This document shows, piece by piece, positions 24,104 to 34,364 of a stretch of 64,000 nt of DNA (position 1 is the first letter of the stretch; every line of letters starts with the position of its first letter). Location: assembly GCA_024195265.1 (NCBI GenBank), contig JAJLRJ010000001.1, forward strand, positions 54,144,202 to 54,208,201. The letters are read 5' to 3'. The notes beneath the pieces were generated by a model, which had not been told where the DNA came from, did no database searches, and saw only the letters and a program-made list of their open reading frames with translations. The stretch comes from Dendrophyllia cribrosa (lineage: Eukaryota > Cnidaria > Anthozoa > Scleractinia > Dendrophylliidae). The position numbers and the translations under genes were made by a program.

Positions 24104-26752
24104 ATGCCGTTGCAGCTTGGACAATTAATCGGTCAATTTGTTTTACTGTTTTGTGGAGTGATCGTTGGTTTCCAAATTACCATGTTTATCCGACAGAACC
24201 AATGCCATTTGACGTATTCAAGGTTGAATATGCAACCGAGGACTCTGGCAAAAGAACTTGGCAGCCGTCAGTTTCTATTTGTTGGTGTTATGACTGCTGA
24301 GCAGTTAGTGGAAACTCGAGCTAAAGGGGTGTATGATACATGGGGCAAGAAAGTTCCTGGAAAACTGATGTTCTTTTCAAGCGGTGATACTGGGAAAAAG
24401 CTTGGGCTGCCAATGGTGAGTTTACCAGGCGTGGATGATACATATCCACCGCTGAAAAAATCATTAATGATGATTAAATACATGCATGATTTCCATGTCG
24501 ACGACTACGAATGGTTCATGCGAGCAGATGACGACGTTTACGTCCGGAACGACAAATTGGTTCACTTCTTACAATCATTGAACAGTTCCGATGATATTCA
24601 CTTGGGACATGCGGGAACGGGTGCAAAGGAAGAAATAGGAATGGTGAACCTGTATCCGGGGGAGAACTACTGCATGGGGGGCCCGGGGGTCATACTGAGT
24701 CGCAGTGTTCTGAAAAAGGTTGCGCCACATTTGGAGCATTGTCTTGAAACAGCACCAACTTCACACGAAGACATCGAGCTTGGACGTTGCATACAGCGCT
24801 TTACTGGGGTGCCTTGCACTTGGGCTTATGAGGTAGGCCCCCGGGGGTACTCTTATATATACAGTATATAACTGAGCTTTATGGGTGTGCCCGCTGTGAA
24901 GGGTATGGTTTTCAAGCAGTTTAGTCTGGGATAGGGTATAGAAATCAGAAGTTTTTAATCATTTGCCGGGAAACTGATCAGCAGTATGAAGATGGAGTTT
25001 CTGAAAAATAGTGAGTCTAGGATTGGGTAGGGATTTTGGTGTCTAGTCTAGAATAGGGTTGCAAAATCCAGCTGAACGTGGTCTGGTATACGGTGGGGGT
25101 TTCAGAGTCTCAGCGGCAGACCACCACCCAAACAAATACAGAGTGCCACTTGGGGGTAGGCAAGAGTAAGTTGTACCAAATGTTAGTGCGTCACTACCCC
25201 ACCGACGTGCACACGGTTTTAGTAGATTGTTAGTTTAAATAAACACCATTTCTGGTTTCGACCTTGCTGATTGGATGTCTAACTCATATTTCTTTGTGTT
25301 TTTTAGATGCGCGATCTTTTCTTTCACCACTACACTGAGAAGGGGAAATTGTTTTACGGTGACTTGAACACAAAGACCATTCGTGATGCCATTACGCTTC
25401 ACCCTGTTAAAGAACCTGCTTACATGCACCGCCTGCACGTACACTTCATGAACGAACGAATTCACCATCTTCAATATGTAGCAATTAAACGGCAGAGGGT
25501 TTTAAGAAACATGGATCGGCTGATCCAAGAAGACGAAAACTGGATTTCTCCTCAGGACGCAAAAGATTATCAACATCAGCTGGCCAGAAATAACACTGAA
25601 CAGTGGAACATGTTCACTTCTCACTCGTTCTACTCCAATGCAATGTTGCAGTCTCCAAGGACTGGCATACACGGAGCATTGAAGATTGAATTGAGAAATT
25701 TACTGGAGAGAACAAAGGAATTGTTAAAAGAAGAAACCAGGAGGACTCCACATGCTGGGATTATGAAGATCCAAAATATAAATCATGGTTACAGGCGTGT
25801 TCACCCTTTATATGGTGTTCAATACGCCATGCAAGTAGCAGTTAAAACAGAGGAGACAATCCATCATGAAAATACAGGAAAAACTAAAAAAATTTCAACT
25901 CTACATAAGAGACAGTTTAACACCCAACGGCCATTTGGAAACCTGTTTTACAGCGCTGAGCCTCTTCACGACATGTACACTTATGTGCACTTTATTGTCC
26001 CTTTGGAAGGGCGTCTGGAAACGTTTCGTCGCTTCATGCAGAATTTCGAGGAGGTCTGCCTCATACCATTTCTGAGAGTAAAGCTTGTAGTCGCATATTC
26101 GTCGTCTGTTTCTTCTCCTGATGAGCACAAAGCCATAATGAAGGAATGTCAAGATAAATATCCTTTAGCGGGTCTTATTTGGCTTGACGTTGCGGGTAAC
26201 TTTTCCCGCGGGATAGCCCTTTCTCTCGCAGCCGATGAATTTGACAAGACAGCTTTGTTGTTCTTTTGTGACGTTGACTTAATATTCAGCAAGGAGTTGA
26301 TCGACCGTTGTCGAATGAATACGGCGCTTGGAAAACACGTTTATTTCCCAATAATGTTCAGCCAGTTTGATCCTGAGCTATCATACACCGCCAACAACAA
26401 ACCTGACACGTACTACACCATTAACGCAGATGCAGGAATTTGGAGGACATACTCCTTCGGGCCCGCTTGTATGTACCATCAAGATCTGCACGCTGTTGGA
26501 GGGTTTGACACAAACATTAAGGGCTGGGGCTGGGAGGATGTGGATTTATACGAGAAATTTGTCAACCACAAAGGGATTGAGGTGTTTCGAGCAGTCGATT
26601 TAGGTCTTATACATGTTTATCACCCAATAAAATGCGATCCAAAACTACCCTCTCGACAACTGACTCAATGCCAAGGCTCGAAAGTATCGGGATTAGCTAA
26701 TCAAAAGTCGTTACTAAGATCTATACTCACCACTCAAAAGAAAGGACCATAG
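24104..26752 (+). CDS. CHSY: Chondroitin sulfate synthase (CHSY-type bifunctional glycosyltransferase)
   Basis: Exon 1 (24104-24832) ends GCTTATGAG/GTAGGC, exon 2 (25307-26752) follows TGTGTTTTTTAG, and the junction is phase 0, giving 724 residues. This is a type II Golgi protein: short cytosolic tail, one membrane anchor (about residues 7-29), a Fringe-like beta-3-glucuronyltransferase domain with the metal-binding DDD at 142-144 (FMRADDDVYV), then a CHGN beta-4-GalNAc-transferase domain with DVD at 565-567 (FFCDVDL) and WGWEDVDLY at 650-658. The family elongates chondroitin by alternately adding GlcA and GalNAc from UDP-sugars, with CHPF partners. The start is the first ATG before the anchor. 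Vertebrate CHSY1 is about 800 residues; the shortfall looks to be in the linker and C-terminus. All key motifs are intact. An AATAAA lies at 26932. A MITE fills most of the intron and abuts the 5' splice site. CHSY1 versus CHSY3 cannot be assigned. Confidence 0.95.
24840..25154. mobile_element. CCCG-ended MITE at the 5' splice site of CHSY
   Basis: It starts CCCGGGGGTACTC and ends TTGGG, with near-identical 8-bp flanks GGTAGGCC (24832-24839) and GGTAGGCA (25155-25162). The left flank is the exon 1 donor itself, so the insertion duplicated the GGTAGGC donor sequence. Internal text (GGGATAGGGTATAGAAATCA) is rich in TAGGGT words. It is grouped with 15816-16139 and 49544-49810 by its ends and 8-bp target. 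Confidence 0.65.
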
Positions 26753-27879
26753 TATCATTTATTTGTAGACGTTTGTCAACAGGGGCGTTTTCAGATTAGA
26801 AACTCGGTTATTTCAAAAATCAAAGAATAAGAGGTACGCCAAACACTTAAAAAGAAAAAAAAAACAGACCTAGTTCACTGGTTTGCAGGAAACCAAACTC
26901 CGGTGTAAAAAGTATTGGGGAGTGCTTGTTGAATAAAGACGATAAAAGTTCATTTTCTGCTTGGAATCCCGCTGTCATGTTTGTCCTGCTTTTGATGAAA
27001 ATATCACACTTGATAATTACAAAGGATTATAGGGCGACGAGCCCAAACCATCTGCGTGGGAGGTTAAAAAAATAATATCTAAATTCGATTTGCCATTGAC
27101 GAGTCATTGATTGATTTGTAAAGGACGAACCATTAGATTTTAGAATATCAGAATATCTACGATCAAGATTTGTTTATCGCGATACCGCGAATGCTTATCG
27201 TTTAAGGAATACCGAAAACAAACTAGTATTTCCACAACCTCGCACTGATTATTTGAAAAGAAGTTTTTCATACAATGGAGCTCAGTTGTGAAACAGCTAA
27301 CCCACAGGATTAAGTCAAGCGTCTTACTTAAGCGGATTTAAGACAAAACTAAGTCGCCATAGTTTTTAAGTAAAGTTTGAAATATATTTTTGAACACGGC
27401 CTCCATGAAAAGCAGTTTTTATTTTTTATATTGTACCTCAGGATCACCCCCCCCCCCCCCCCCCCCCCCCCCCACCCCCCTCAGAAGTTTAATAAATGAC
27501 AGAGTGTCGATGGCAAATCGAATTTAGACTTTCTTTTTTAGTTCTTGTCAACATAGGCAATTCAAATAGTCCCCTGTCTGGTAATTTCTGTTTTCGTGAG
27601 TGGCGGAGAAAGCAGTGAGATTGAAAAAGAACAGGTTTTTGAACAATGCATCTTTTGCATGCAGCACGATTAGCTTGAGAGTGTTTCCTGATTCTGCCTG
27701 CAATGCATGCGGGTGGTATTCATTATCTGTGGGGGGTGCTACTCTGCTATACAAGGTATAAAATTTGATAACTTTGCAGTGAAAATGGGTATGTTTTGCC
27801 TCTTAGTCTAAAGTCACATTTCTTGGCACGGAACATATCACAGCAAGATCTTCTCTTGATCAAAGTGTAAGGACTACAC
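26753..27879. other. CHSY 3' region and intergenic DNA
   Basis: Contains the probable 3' UTR to about 26955 (AATAAA at 26932-26937) and a 27-nt C homopolymer (27447-27473). No further gene seen. Confidence 0.55.
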
Positions 27880-28235
27880 CCCACACCATGAGAGCATTTT
27901 AAATTAATGCCATCCTTGGCACTAGCCGAGCAAAATTCAGAATTGGCTAGAAGCCAAAACTGAACCAAAACAACCCAAACCATAATTAGCTAGATAAAGC
28001 GCAATGGTTATGAAACGTAAGAAATTTCTTCGTTAGATATTTTTGTGTTTTGGGGCCTTGACCGGCCGTGTACATCTATAATAGACCTTAAATTTGTTCG
28101 AGCAATTAACCAATACGGAAATGTTTCGTGAGTTATTTAATGATAGCGTGCGATCTAAAAACAAAAGATGTGCACAGTTTTGGTACTTTTAACATAATTT
28201 GTAGCTTCTTCGGTTATCGTCATTCGTCCGATTAA

Positions 28236-28818
28236 AACCCTTTCGCTGCCAAAGTCGAGTTTTGTCGACATTTGGAGCAGCAGACATTGCACCACTTGTG
28301 ACGTCATCAATTTGTACGTTGCCAGATAATTTTGATGCTCAACTGATAAAGCTGGGATAGATCCATGCACACGTGCCTCCACTTTGAATATGGAGCAGAG
28401 CTATTCGAAGAAAACATGTTCAAATATTGGTGCAAAATTAGGTGGTAAATTAGGTCAATACCCCTGCAATTGAACAATGTTTCATTTCCAGCGTTTTTAA
28501 CGCTTATGCCAAACCTTTTCCGGCCGATAGAAAGGTAATAGAGAGTAGAAGATAGCAAGAGAAGAAAAGGGGAGAAAAAGGGAAAGTAAAAGAAGCAAAA
28601 AAATAATCGGAAAGGTTTCGCAGTCTTTTTTTTGGCTTATGCGCATGCGCTAAACCTAAATATTACACTTTTCAAGATGGAATCTAGTTCATACTGTAGC
28701 GCGAGTGTAGCAAATTGCTTTTGTAGCAATGTTTATTGACATTTGGCCATGTTGCTCCCAAAAAAACGATTTAACGGTAAAAAAATAGCCTTTTTTAAAA
28801 AATTCAGCGGTGAAAGAG
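28236..28818. mobile_element. piggyBac-like element B (TTAA target)
   Basis: TTAA at 28232-28235 and 28819-28822, ends AACCCTTTCGCTGCCAAAG and the complement of TTCAGCGGTGAAAGAG. The same DNA in copies 1 and 2 (near 7800 and 18035) lacks it, giving two empty sites. About 583 bp, no transposase. CCCTTTCACTC-ended TTAA blocks also occur near 36626, 41390, 43110 and 48510. Confidence 0.7.
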
Positions 28819-28922
28819 TTAAACTAGGGACGGATAATCCGTCTGGAAGAACTTGGGCAAGTATTTTTTAGACGAACTATCTGCCTACCAGTTCGTCTTG
28901 GCAGTAGACTAAGGTGGTCTAA

Positions 28923-29182
28923 TTAAAAAACCTTTGAATGCAGAGGTCCACACGACGCAGAAATTAAACTAGCTGGTAGTTGCCGGATCTTCCTTGTGAA
29001 AGATCTCGTGCCAGGCGTCACTTGAATGTGAAAATACAAAACTGAATGCAAGGCTGGCACAACGGCAAAGGGCAGATTTATTAATGGCCAATTTTTCGAC
29101 TAAATTAGATTAGTCGAAATATTGGCCATTAATAAATCTGCCCTTTGCCGTAGTGCCAGCCTTGCATTCAGTTTTGTATTTT
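28923..29182. mobile_element. Palindromic insertion in the third copy
   Basis: GGTCTAA at 28916-28922 and 29183-29189 flanks DNA absent from the other two copies. Its right part, 29031-29182, is a near-perfect palindrome with roughly 72-nt arms (AAAATACAAAACTGAATGCA at the left end) centred near 29106. Confidence 0.65.
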
Positions 29183-29365
29183 GGTCTAACAGATAGATAA
29201 CAGATAACATTTGTAACGTCCGAACATGAACAAATATATGGTTCATGGCGACGTCTCTAAAACCTGGCGTCGCATGTGGAGTGTGGAGGTCCCAAAAAGG
29301 CATTTTGCAAAAGCGTAGTTTCTTATTATCGGAGTATTAAATAACACACATTTAAAAGATTCAAA

Positions 29366-29492
29366 ATGGAAAGAAAAAGCTTTAAAGAATACTCAGAAGC
29401 CGCTTTAGTGGAAAAAGGGCGGGGCAATATTTCTTCTTCGGAAGTCAGAACTGAAGATTTAAAGAATTTTCAAGCAGCCGAGGAACATTACG
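29366..29492 (+). pseudogene. Exon-like fragment of a repeated, unrecognised gene
   Basis: ATG at 29366 opens 42 codons (MERKSFKEYSEAALVEKG, then NISSSEVRTEDLKNFQAAEE) followed by a GGTAAAA donor-like site in phase 1. A decayed relative with in-frame stops sits at 61868-62015, followed by the same downstream block (TGGGAATTTATGTTGATATC). I do not recognise the protein; it may be an old gene fragment dispersed by a repeat. Confidence 0.35.
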
Positions 29493-29505
29493 GTAAAAGA
29501 ATTTA

Positions 29506-29743
29506 GGGACAAACCATTATTTTCTGACGGGGGGGGGGGGGGGGGGGGGGGGAGTTGAAAAATTTGAAATAAATTGTTTGCAGAGGCTTTAAACGCTGAA
29601 ATAAATGGTATGCAAGCAAAGAATAAAGAAAAAAGTTGTTTGTTGGAAGTATGGCAGTTGGACGGAGACACAAAATAAATTGTTTGCAGCAGGTGCCGCC
29701 GAAAAATAAAAAATGTTTGCGTGTAAAAATTTTCCAACCCCCC

Positions 29744-29797
<54 letters not shown>

Positions 29798-29819
29798 CAA
29801 AAAAATAATGGTCCGTCCT
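29506..29819. mobile_element. MITE with G24 and C50 homopolymers
   Basis: Ends GGGACAAACCATTATTTT and the complement of AAAATAATGGTCCGTCC, with TTA or TTTA at both flanks. A 24-nt G run (29529-29552) near the left end mirrors a 50-nt C run (29745-29794) near the right. The related block at about 62020 appears to lack the insertion. Confidence 0.7.
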
Positions 29820-29968
29820 TTACATTATAGATGGGAATTTATGTTGATATCAATTTATGACCATTTATGATTGACGTTTTCTTTGTGTTTTCGTTAGTTT
29901 TTGAGAAATGTTATAAAACGTGCCCAAATTCAGTCGGATTGACATCTTGAATTTCGCCATTTGCTTAA

Positions 29969-30964
29969 CCCATTGACACCTGAGGATTTTTACGTTTTTG
30001 AGTGATTTTCTGCATACACACGCCCCATAGGATTTCGTGACTTCATATTTGGAGTTACCATTGAAAGTGCTGCTGTTCTAAAACACTGAAGGCTCGAGTT
30101 TACTGGAAACGTCATTGAATTGTGACGTTGGCATTTCGCTTCGTTCGTTCTCAATAAAGACTTCAATATCATGTTTCTGCGATTTTTGGTAAGTTCACAG
30201 CCATTTTTCATCTTTAGTAGCTGCCTGATGAGCATCATTAAGCTTGAAGGTAGTTCAGAGTCCACTTTCTCAACGAACCGAGTTAGGTGTTGTACTTCGT
30301 GAACGAATTTGGCTTGTTGCTCGTTGAACTGGAAAAATGGCCGCCACGAAACGAAGTAGCTTGGGACTCGACTCTGGATGAATTTCTTGACCTACCCCGG
30401 CATATTTTGGAAGTTGCGACCACTAAAGAATACAACCAGCGTGAAATTTCGGCGGTGGGTCGGAGTGGCTGTGGACTTAGTATAAATATGAAATGTGTGG
30501 AGGACGGAAGGAACGCTGTCGAAAAATCTCGTTATTTCCCAGCATGCAGTGCGTGGTGATGTTGAAAATTCAGGCAAGGTGAGTATGCACTAGAATAAGA
30601 AGCTGTAGCTCGGCCCGAGCAACGAATAAGAGCAAAAAAATTCACTGCTAAGCTAGGACTAGGACTGAATTTTGCTGTAAATGTTGACTTTTGGGTTTGC
30701 CACGATGATTTGAATCGTAAAAAAAACTAAAGGCAAAAACGCGATTTTTGTTGCTTTTCTATGACGTTAAAAACGGTAATTTTTGTTATTGTCCAAATTC
30801 AAACGCTGATATTCTGCAAAATCGCTGACTTTTTTGTGTTTATTGGGTATCTCAATTTGAAAGACTGCTAGTTAAGGCAATGTTCGCACGATTGAGAAAG
30901 TTACAATTTTTTAAAGCAGTGGAGTCTTGTACGGGCGGTTACGGGCGGTTCAGGTGTCAATGGG
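29969..30964. mobile_element. piggyBac-like non-autonomous element A, second copy (inverted)
   Basis: TTAA at 29965-29968 and 30965-30968, ends CCCATTGACACCTGA. It is the reverse-orientation copy of 8962-9961 at about the same length. Flanking blocks on its two sides (29815-29960 and 30975-31120) are themselves direct repeats of each other. Confidence 0.75.
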
Positions 30965-31413
30965 TTAATAGCCAAACATTTACATTTTCGATGGGAATTT
31001 AATTAATTTATGTTGATATCAATTTATGAAGATTGACTTTTTCTTTGTGTTTTCGTTAGTTTTTGAGAAATGTTTATAAAACGTGCCCACTTTCAGTAGG
31101 ATTGACGTCTTGAATTTCTCTGTCCTCAAAATTAAAAAAAAAAAAACTACTGTCCACTTCGTCTAGATAGCAGACAAGTGCCATAGTTACTACAAGCAAA
31201 GTGTCTGACTCCAAGTCGGAGACATTTTCTACTTTCTCTTGTTCACTTCGGTCACATTGTCAACTTTTCCATTTGCCCGTCGAATTGTCTGGCGTCGTAG
31301 CTAAAAATATCCGCATTCTGCTTTTAACCCAGGTCTTCGTACCTTTTTTCGTGTTTGCAATTCTGAACTTTCCTCCAATTCAACTTCCATGGAATATTTC
31401 ACATAGTTGCTGG

Positions 31414-31575
31414 CAGGGGCGTAGCCAGGACTTTTTCAGAGGTACGCACAATCGCTGTTTTTAAACACTTCCCCTACCTCCTCCCCCCACCCTCAAGTCC
31501 CAAATCTTTCTTTTTTTTTCTTCGACTTTTTCAGGTACGCACGTGCGTATGTGCGTACAGGTACCTACGTCCCTG
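31414..31575. mobile_element. hAT-like MITE with 5-bp target duplication
   Basis: Left end CAGGGGCGTAGCCAGGAC, right end ACCTACGTCCCTG, and GCTGG on both sides (31409-31413, 31576-31580). Its ends match those of the hAT-like elements at 54033 and 53888. Confidence 0.75.
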
Positions 31576-32277
31576 GCTGGAAAAAAAGACTCCGCCGGCG
31601 AGCAGAGAAGTTTAAGCTTTTACTGTTGTTTACATTTCCAGGGAGCATTATTCATTCCGGTCGAACGCTCACGGTTATCGATGATAAGATTCAAATGTCA
31701 ACTCACAGTATCTGGAAAACGAATGTACTAAAAAATTACAATGAAAAGATTCGAAGATAAATCTTAACTAGTAGGCAATCTAGTATACCTATTTCCTTTC
31801 CACGGACTACCGAATTTCTGAGCCAAACCTTCTGACGGGCCCCACTGAAAACCGCCAAGGCGAGTGGGCTCCCTGGTTAGATATCTCGTTTCTTGACAGC
31901 CGGCCTTCGGCGGTGTTGCTTAGAAAACGTATCAGTAACGATGTAAAATAATAGAAAACATACAAAAACAAGATGCAATGCCTTGAATATGAACTACATA
32001 TTTGAAAGAAATGATCACGATACAGATTCCTCGATGTAAACGGATTATTTTAGGAATCAAAATTCCCCGACACAAAACTGATTTTCGTGGCCCCAGAAAT
32101 TCTACAACGCCCGCAATGAATCACAAGTAACGATGGGCCTTTAAAGTGAAGTTTTTGAGTTTTTGCCATAATTCAATGCTGATCAGTCTACTGTAAATCT
32201 TGACATGGAAGGTCAGTGAATTTAATGGCAGCTACAGACCAAGTACGCAGGAGGCGCAGAATTAGTATTGGTACCAC

Positions 32278-32530
32278 GCATTATTTGAGGGCCGTCTCAT
32301 GAAGCTAACCGTTAACCGTCAAAGCATTATTTGAGGGCCGTCTCATGAAGCTAACAGTTAACCGTCAAACAAGAGTAAATTTTACCGTCACTCAAGGTAC
32401 ACTTCACCGTCAAACAAGGATTAATTTCACCGTCAAACAAGGGTAAATTTGATTGTCAAACAAGGGTAAATTTTACCGTCTAACAAGGGTACTAAATTTT
32501 ACCGTCAAACATGGGTAAAATTGACGAGCA
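32278..32530. repeat. Two adjoining minisatellites
   Basis: A 46-bp unit (GCATTATTTGAGGGCCGTCT, then CATGAAGCTAAC and following) occurs twice, followed by about seven degenerate copies of a roughly 24-bp unit (CCGTCAAACAAGGGTAAATT). Confidence 0.7.
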
Positions 32531-32555
32531 TTAGCGGCCTTGACTGTTCATCTAG

Positions 32556-32746
32556 TTTTAAGCGTAATCTTTTATCTTATCTTTTCTATGCTTGTAATTT
32601 TTTTATTTTTTATAGATATTTAGGTACCATTTTTATTTATTAATTTTAATCTCTTTTTATCTTTGTAAAGCGCATTTGCATATGTACATGAAATTTGCGC
32701 TTTATAAATTTTAATTATTGTTATAATTATTATTATTAACAGTGAT
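32556..32746 (+). repeat. Retroelement 3'-tail-like segment
   Basis: TTGTAAAGCGCATTTGCATA, then AATTTGCGCTTTATAAATTT, then ATT repeats: a layout common at 3' ends of LINE/SINE families in marine invertebrates. No coding part seen. Confidence 0.4.
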
Positions 32747-33115
32747 TGAACTGACTTCCGTCTGAAATAACCGTCAAAATGTTTTAAATTTGATCATCAA
32801 GCTTTTTTGTTTCTTTTCGTTTTCTTCTTGCCGTTAGGATCATTCTTGCCGTCTATATTTTGTCATTTGAAGTTTTAAACTGATACAGAAGTCTACAACA
32901 GATCCAACTCCTCTTAACGTTTTGTTGCTGTGGTCTTGCCGTATTTAAAGTCTTGAAAGCTACCCCTATTGTGACTCTCTAATGTCAAAATCCGAAACGT
33001 TTAAAGAAATAAAACAGTGTTTTTGAAGAATATGTAGTGTTTCTTTACTTGGCACTTTCAATTGGTAAGCGCCAAGTTAACAGGAAGGTCACTGAAATTC
33101 TATTACGTCAATTGC

Positions 33116-33290
33116 TAGCCTGTTCCATGCTCCGAGATAGTGGGGAACGCGCGGAGTAAAAAAAAGGTAAAAAATCGTGGGGGAACTGGGGAGAGGGCGG
33201 TCGGCGGACCTCCCTCTCCCAGTTCCCCCGCGATTTTTTCCTTTTTTTACTTCGCGCGTTCCCCACTATCTCGGAGCCTGGAACAGGCTA
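33116..33290. mobile_element. Palindromic MITE with 9-bp target duplication (Mutator-like)
   Basis: GTCAATTGC at 33107-33115 and 33291-33299 flanks 175 bp that are almost one palindrome (TAGCCTGTTCCA at the left end, its complement at the right; inner arms ATAGTGGGGAACGCGCG). The 9-bp target duplication is typical of Mutator-like elements. Confidence 0.75.
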
Positions 33291-33299
33291 GTCAATTGC

Positions 33300-34364
33300 T
33301 TGCCTCTAATGCGACAACATTGAACACATTCCCCATTATAACTTCGTATAGTGTATATATGGCTTCTTTTTCAAGGACTCGTGTTCAGAATAAAAAATTG
33401 TAACTTAAGGTTACAGTGTACCTTCGGATCGAAAATTTATTGAATTGTTTTTTTGGCGTCAAAATAAAGTTTACAGAATGAACTTTCATCCAAAAAAAAA
33501 AATTATCGAAAAATAGTGAAAATTGACGGAGAAATGACGGTATAACTTTTGTGGGCGGAGTTTGTTTATGAAGCGATATGTTTTTCTAAGCGCTGTTTTC
33601 TCAAAGTTAATTTTTCGCTTGTAGGGGACACTTTAAAGAGCTACAACTTAAAGGGAATTTGTTCGATTTTCCTCAAATTTGGACACAAGCTAGGCTAACA
33701 TATAATCAACAAAAACTTGTCGGCGAATTTCTTATTTCCGAAAACTTTTTCGTCAAGAGCCATTTCCGTGCGATCACTTCAATTTGTTTTCTCCCCTTTT
33801 CGAAAATATTCTGTAACTTTTCACTGCAATTGAATATGGGAAATCGCCAACACATTTTTTTCAGCTTCGTGTCCGGAAACCTGAGAACAAATCAAATTAG
33901 CAAAATACAATAATCGCTTTGAGTTATAGCGTTTTGAAGCTAATTCGGACGTCCGAATTTAGACGTCGTAAAAAATTCGACAATTCATTTTATTACCAAA
34001 TGGTTTCCATATTTATATAGCCAGCTCTATAAGCTTTAATTTGATATCTGGGTTTAGGTATATTAAGTGTAATCTTAAGACGCTAGAGCTGTTATACTGG
34101 AGACACCCCCGAAGGTACACTGTAACCTAAAATGCTTAATCGATTTGTAATTAAAACATAAATAACATCATAAAATAATGCAACCTTTTTTATTTTAATT
34201 TTCGATTAACATCATGTGGTTTTTGGTAGTTAACATAAAGATAGAGATAAAAAAATCGAGTTATAATATCGTCCATCTTTTTAACTTTAGTTGCAATACA
34301 GTAAAACAAAACAAAAATCAGTCACTGAATTATTTGACCTTTTGATCAAGTTACGCAGTCAGGC
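33300..34364. other. Intergenic stretch, no gene seen
   Basis: AT-rich DNA bounded by an inverted pair, GGTTACAGTGTACCTTCGG (33410-33428) and its complement near 34110-34130, which suggests an unclassified inverted-repeat element of about 720 bp. No coding evidence. Confidence 0.5.

Larger units (their letters stand above)
27880..29290. repeat. Third, partial copy of the LU-gene upstream region
   Basis: Matches about 7440-8020 and 17690-18240, the DNA beyond the LU signal exons, including GACGGATAATCCGTCTGG and the TAACATTTGTAACGTCCGAA-type words. No signal exon or LU exon accompanies it. It is split by two insertions, at 28236-28818 and at about 28923-29182. Confidence 0.75.

Noticed and set aside
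29459..29830. Glycine- or proline-rich open frames
   Set aside because: Translations of the G24 and C50 homopolymers within a MITE.
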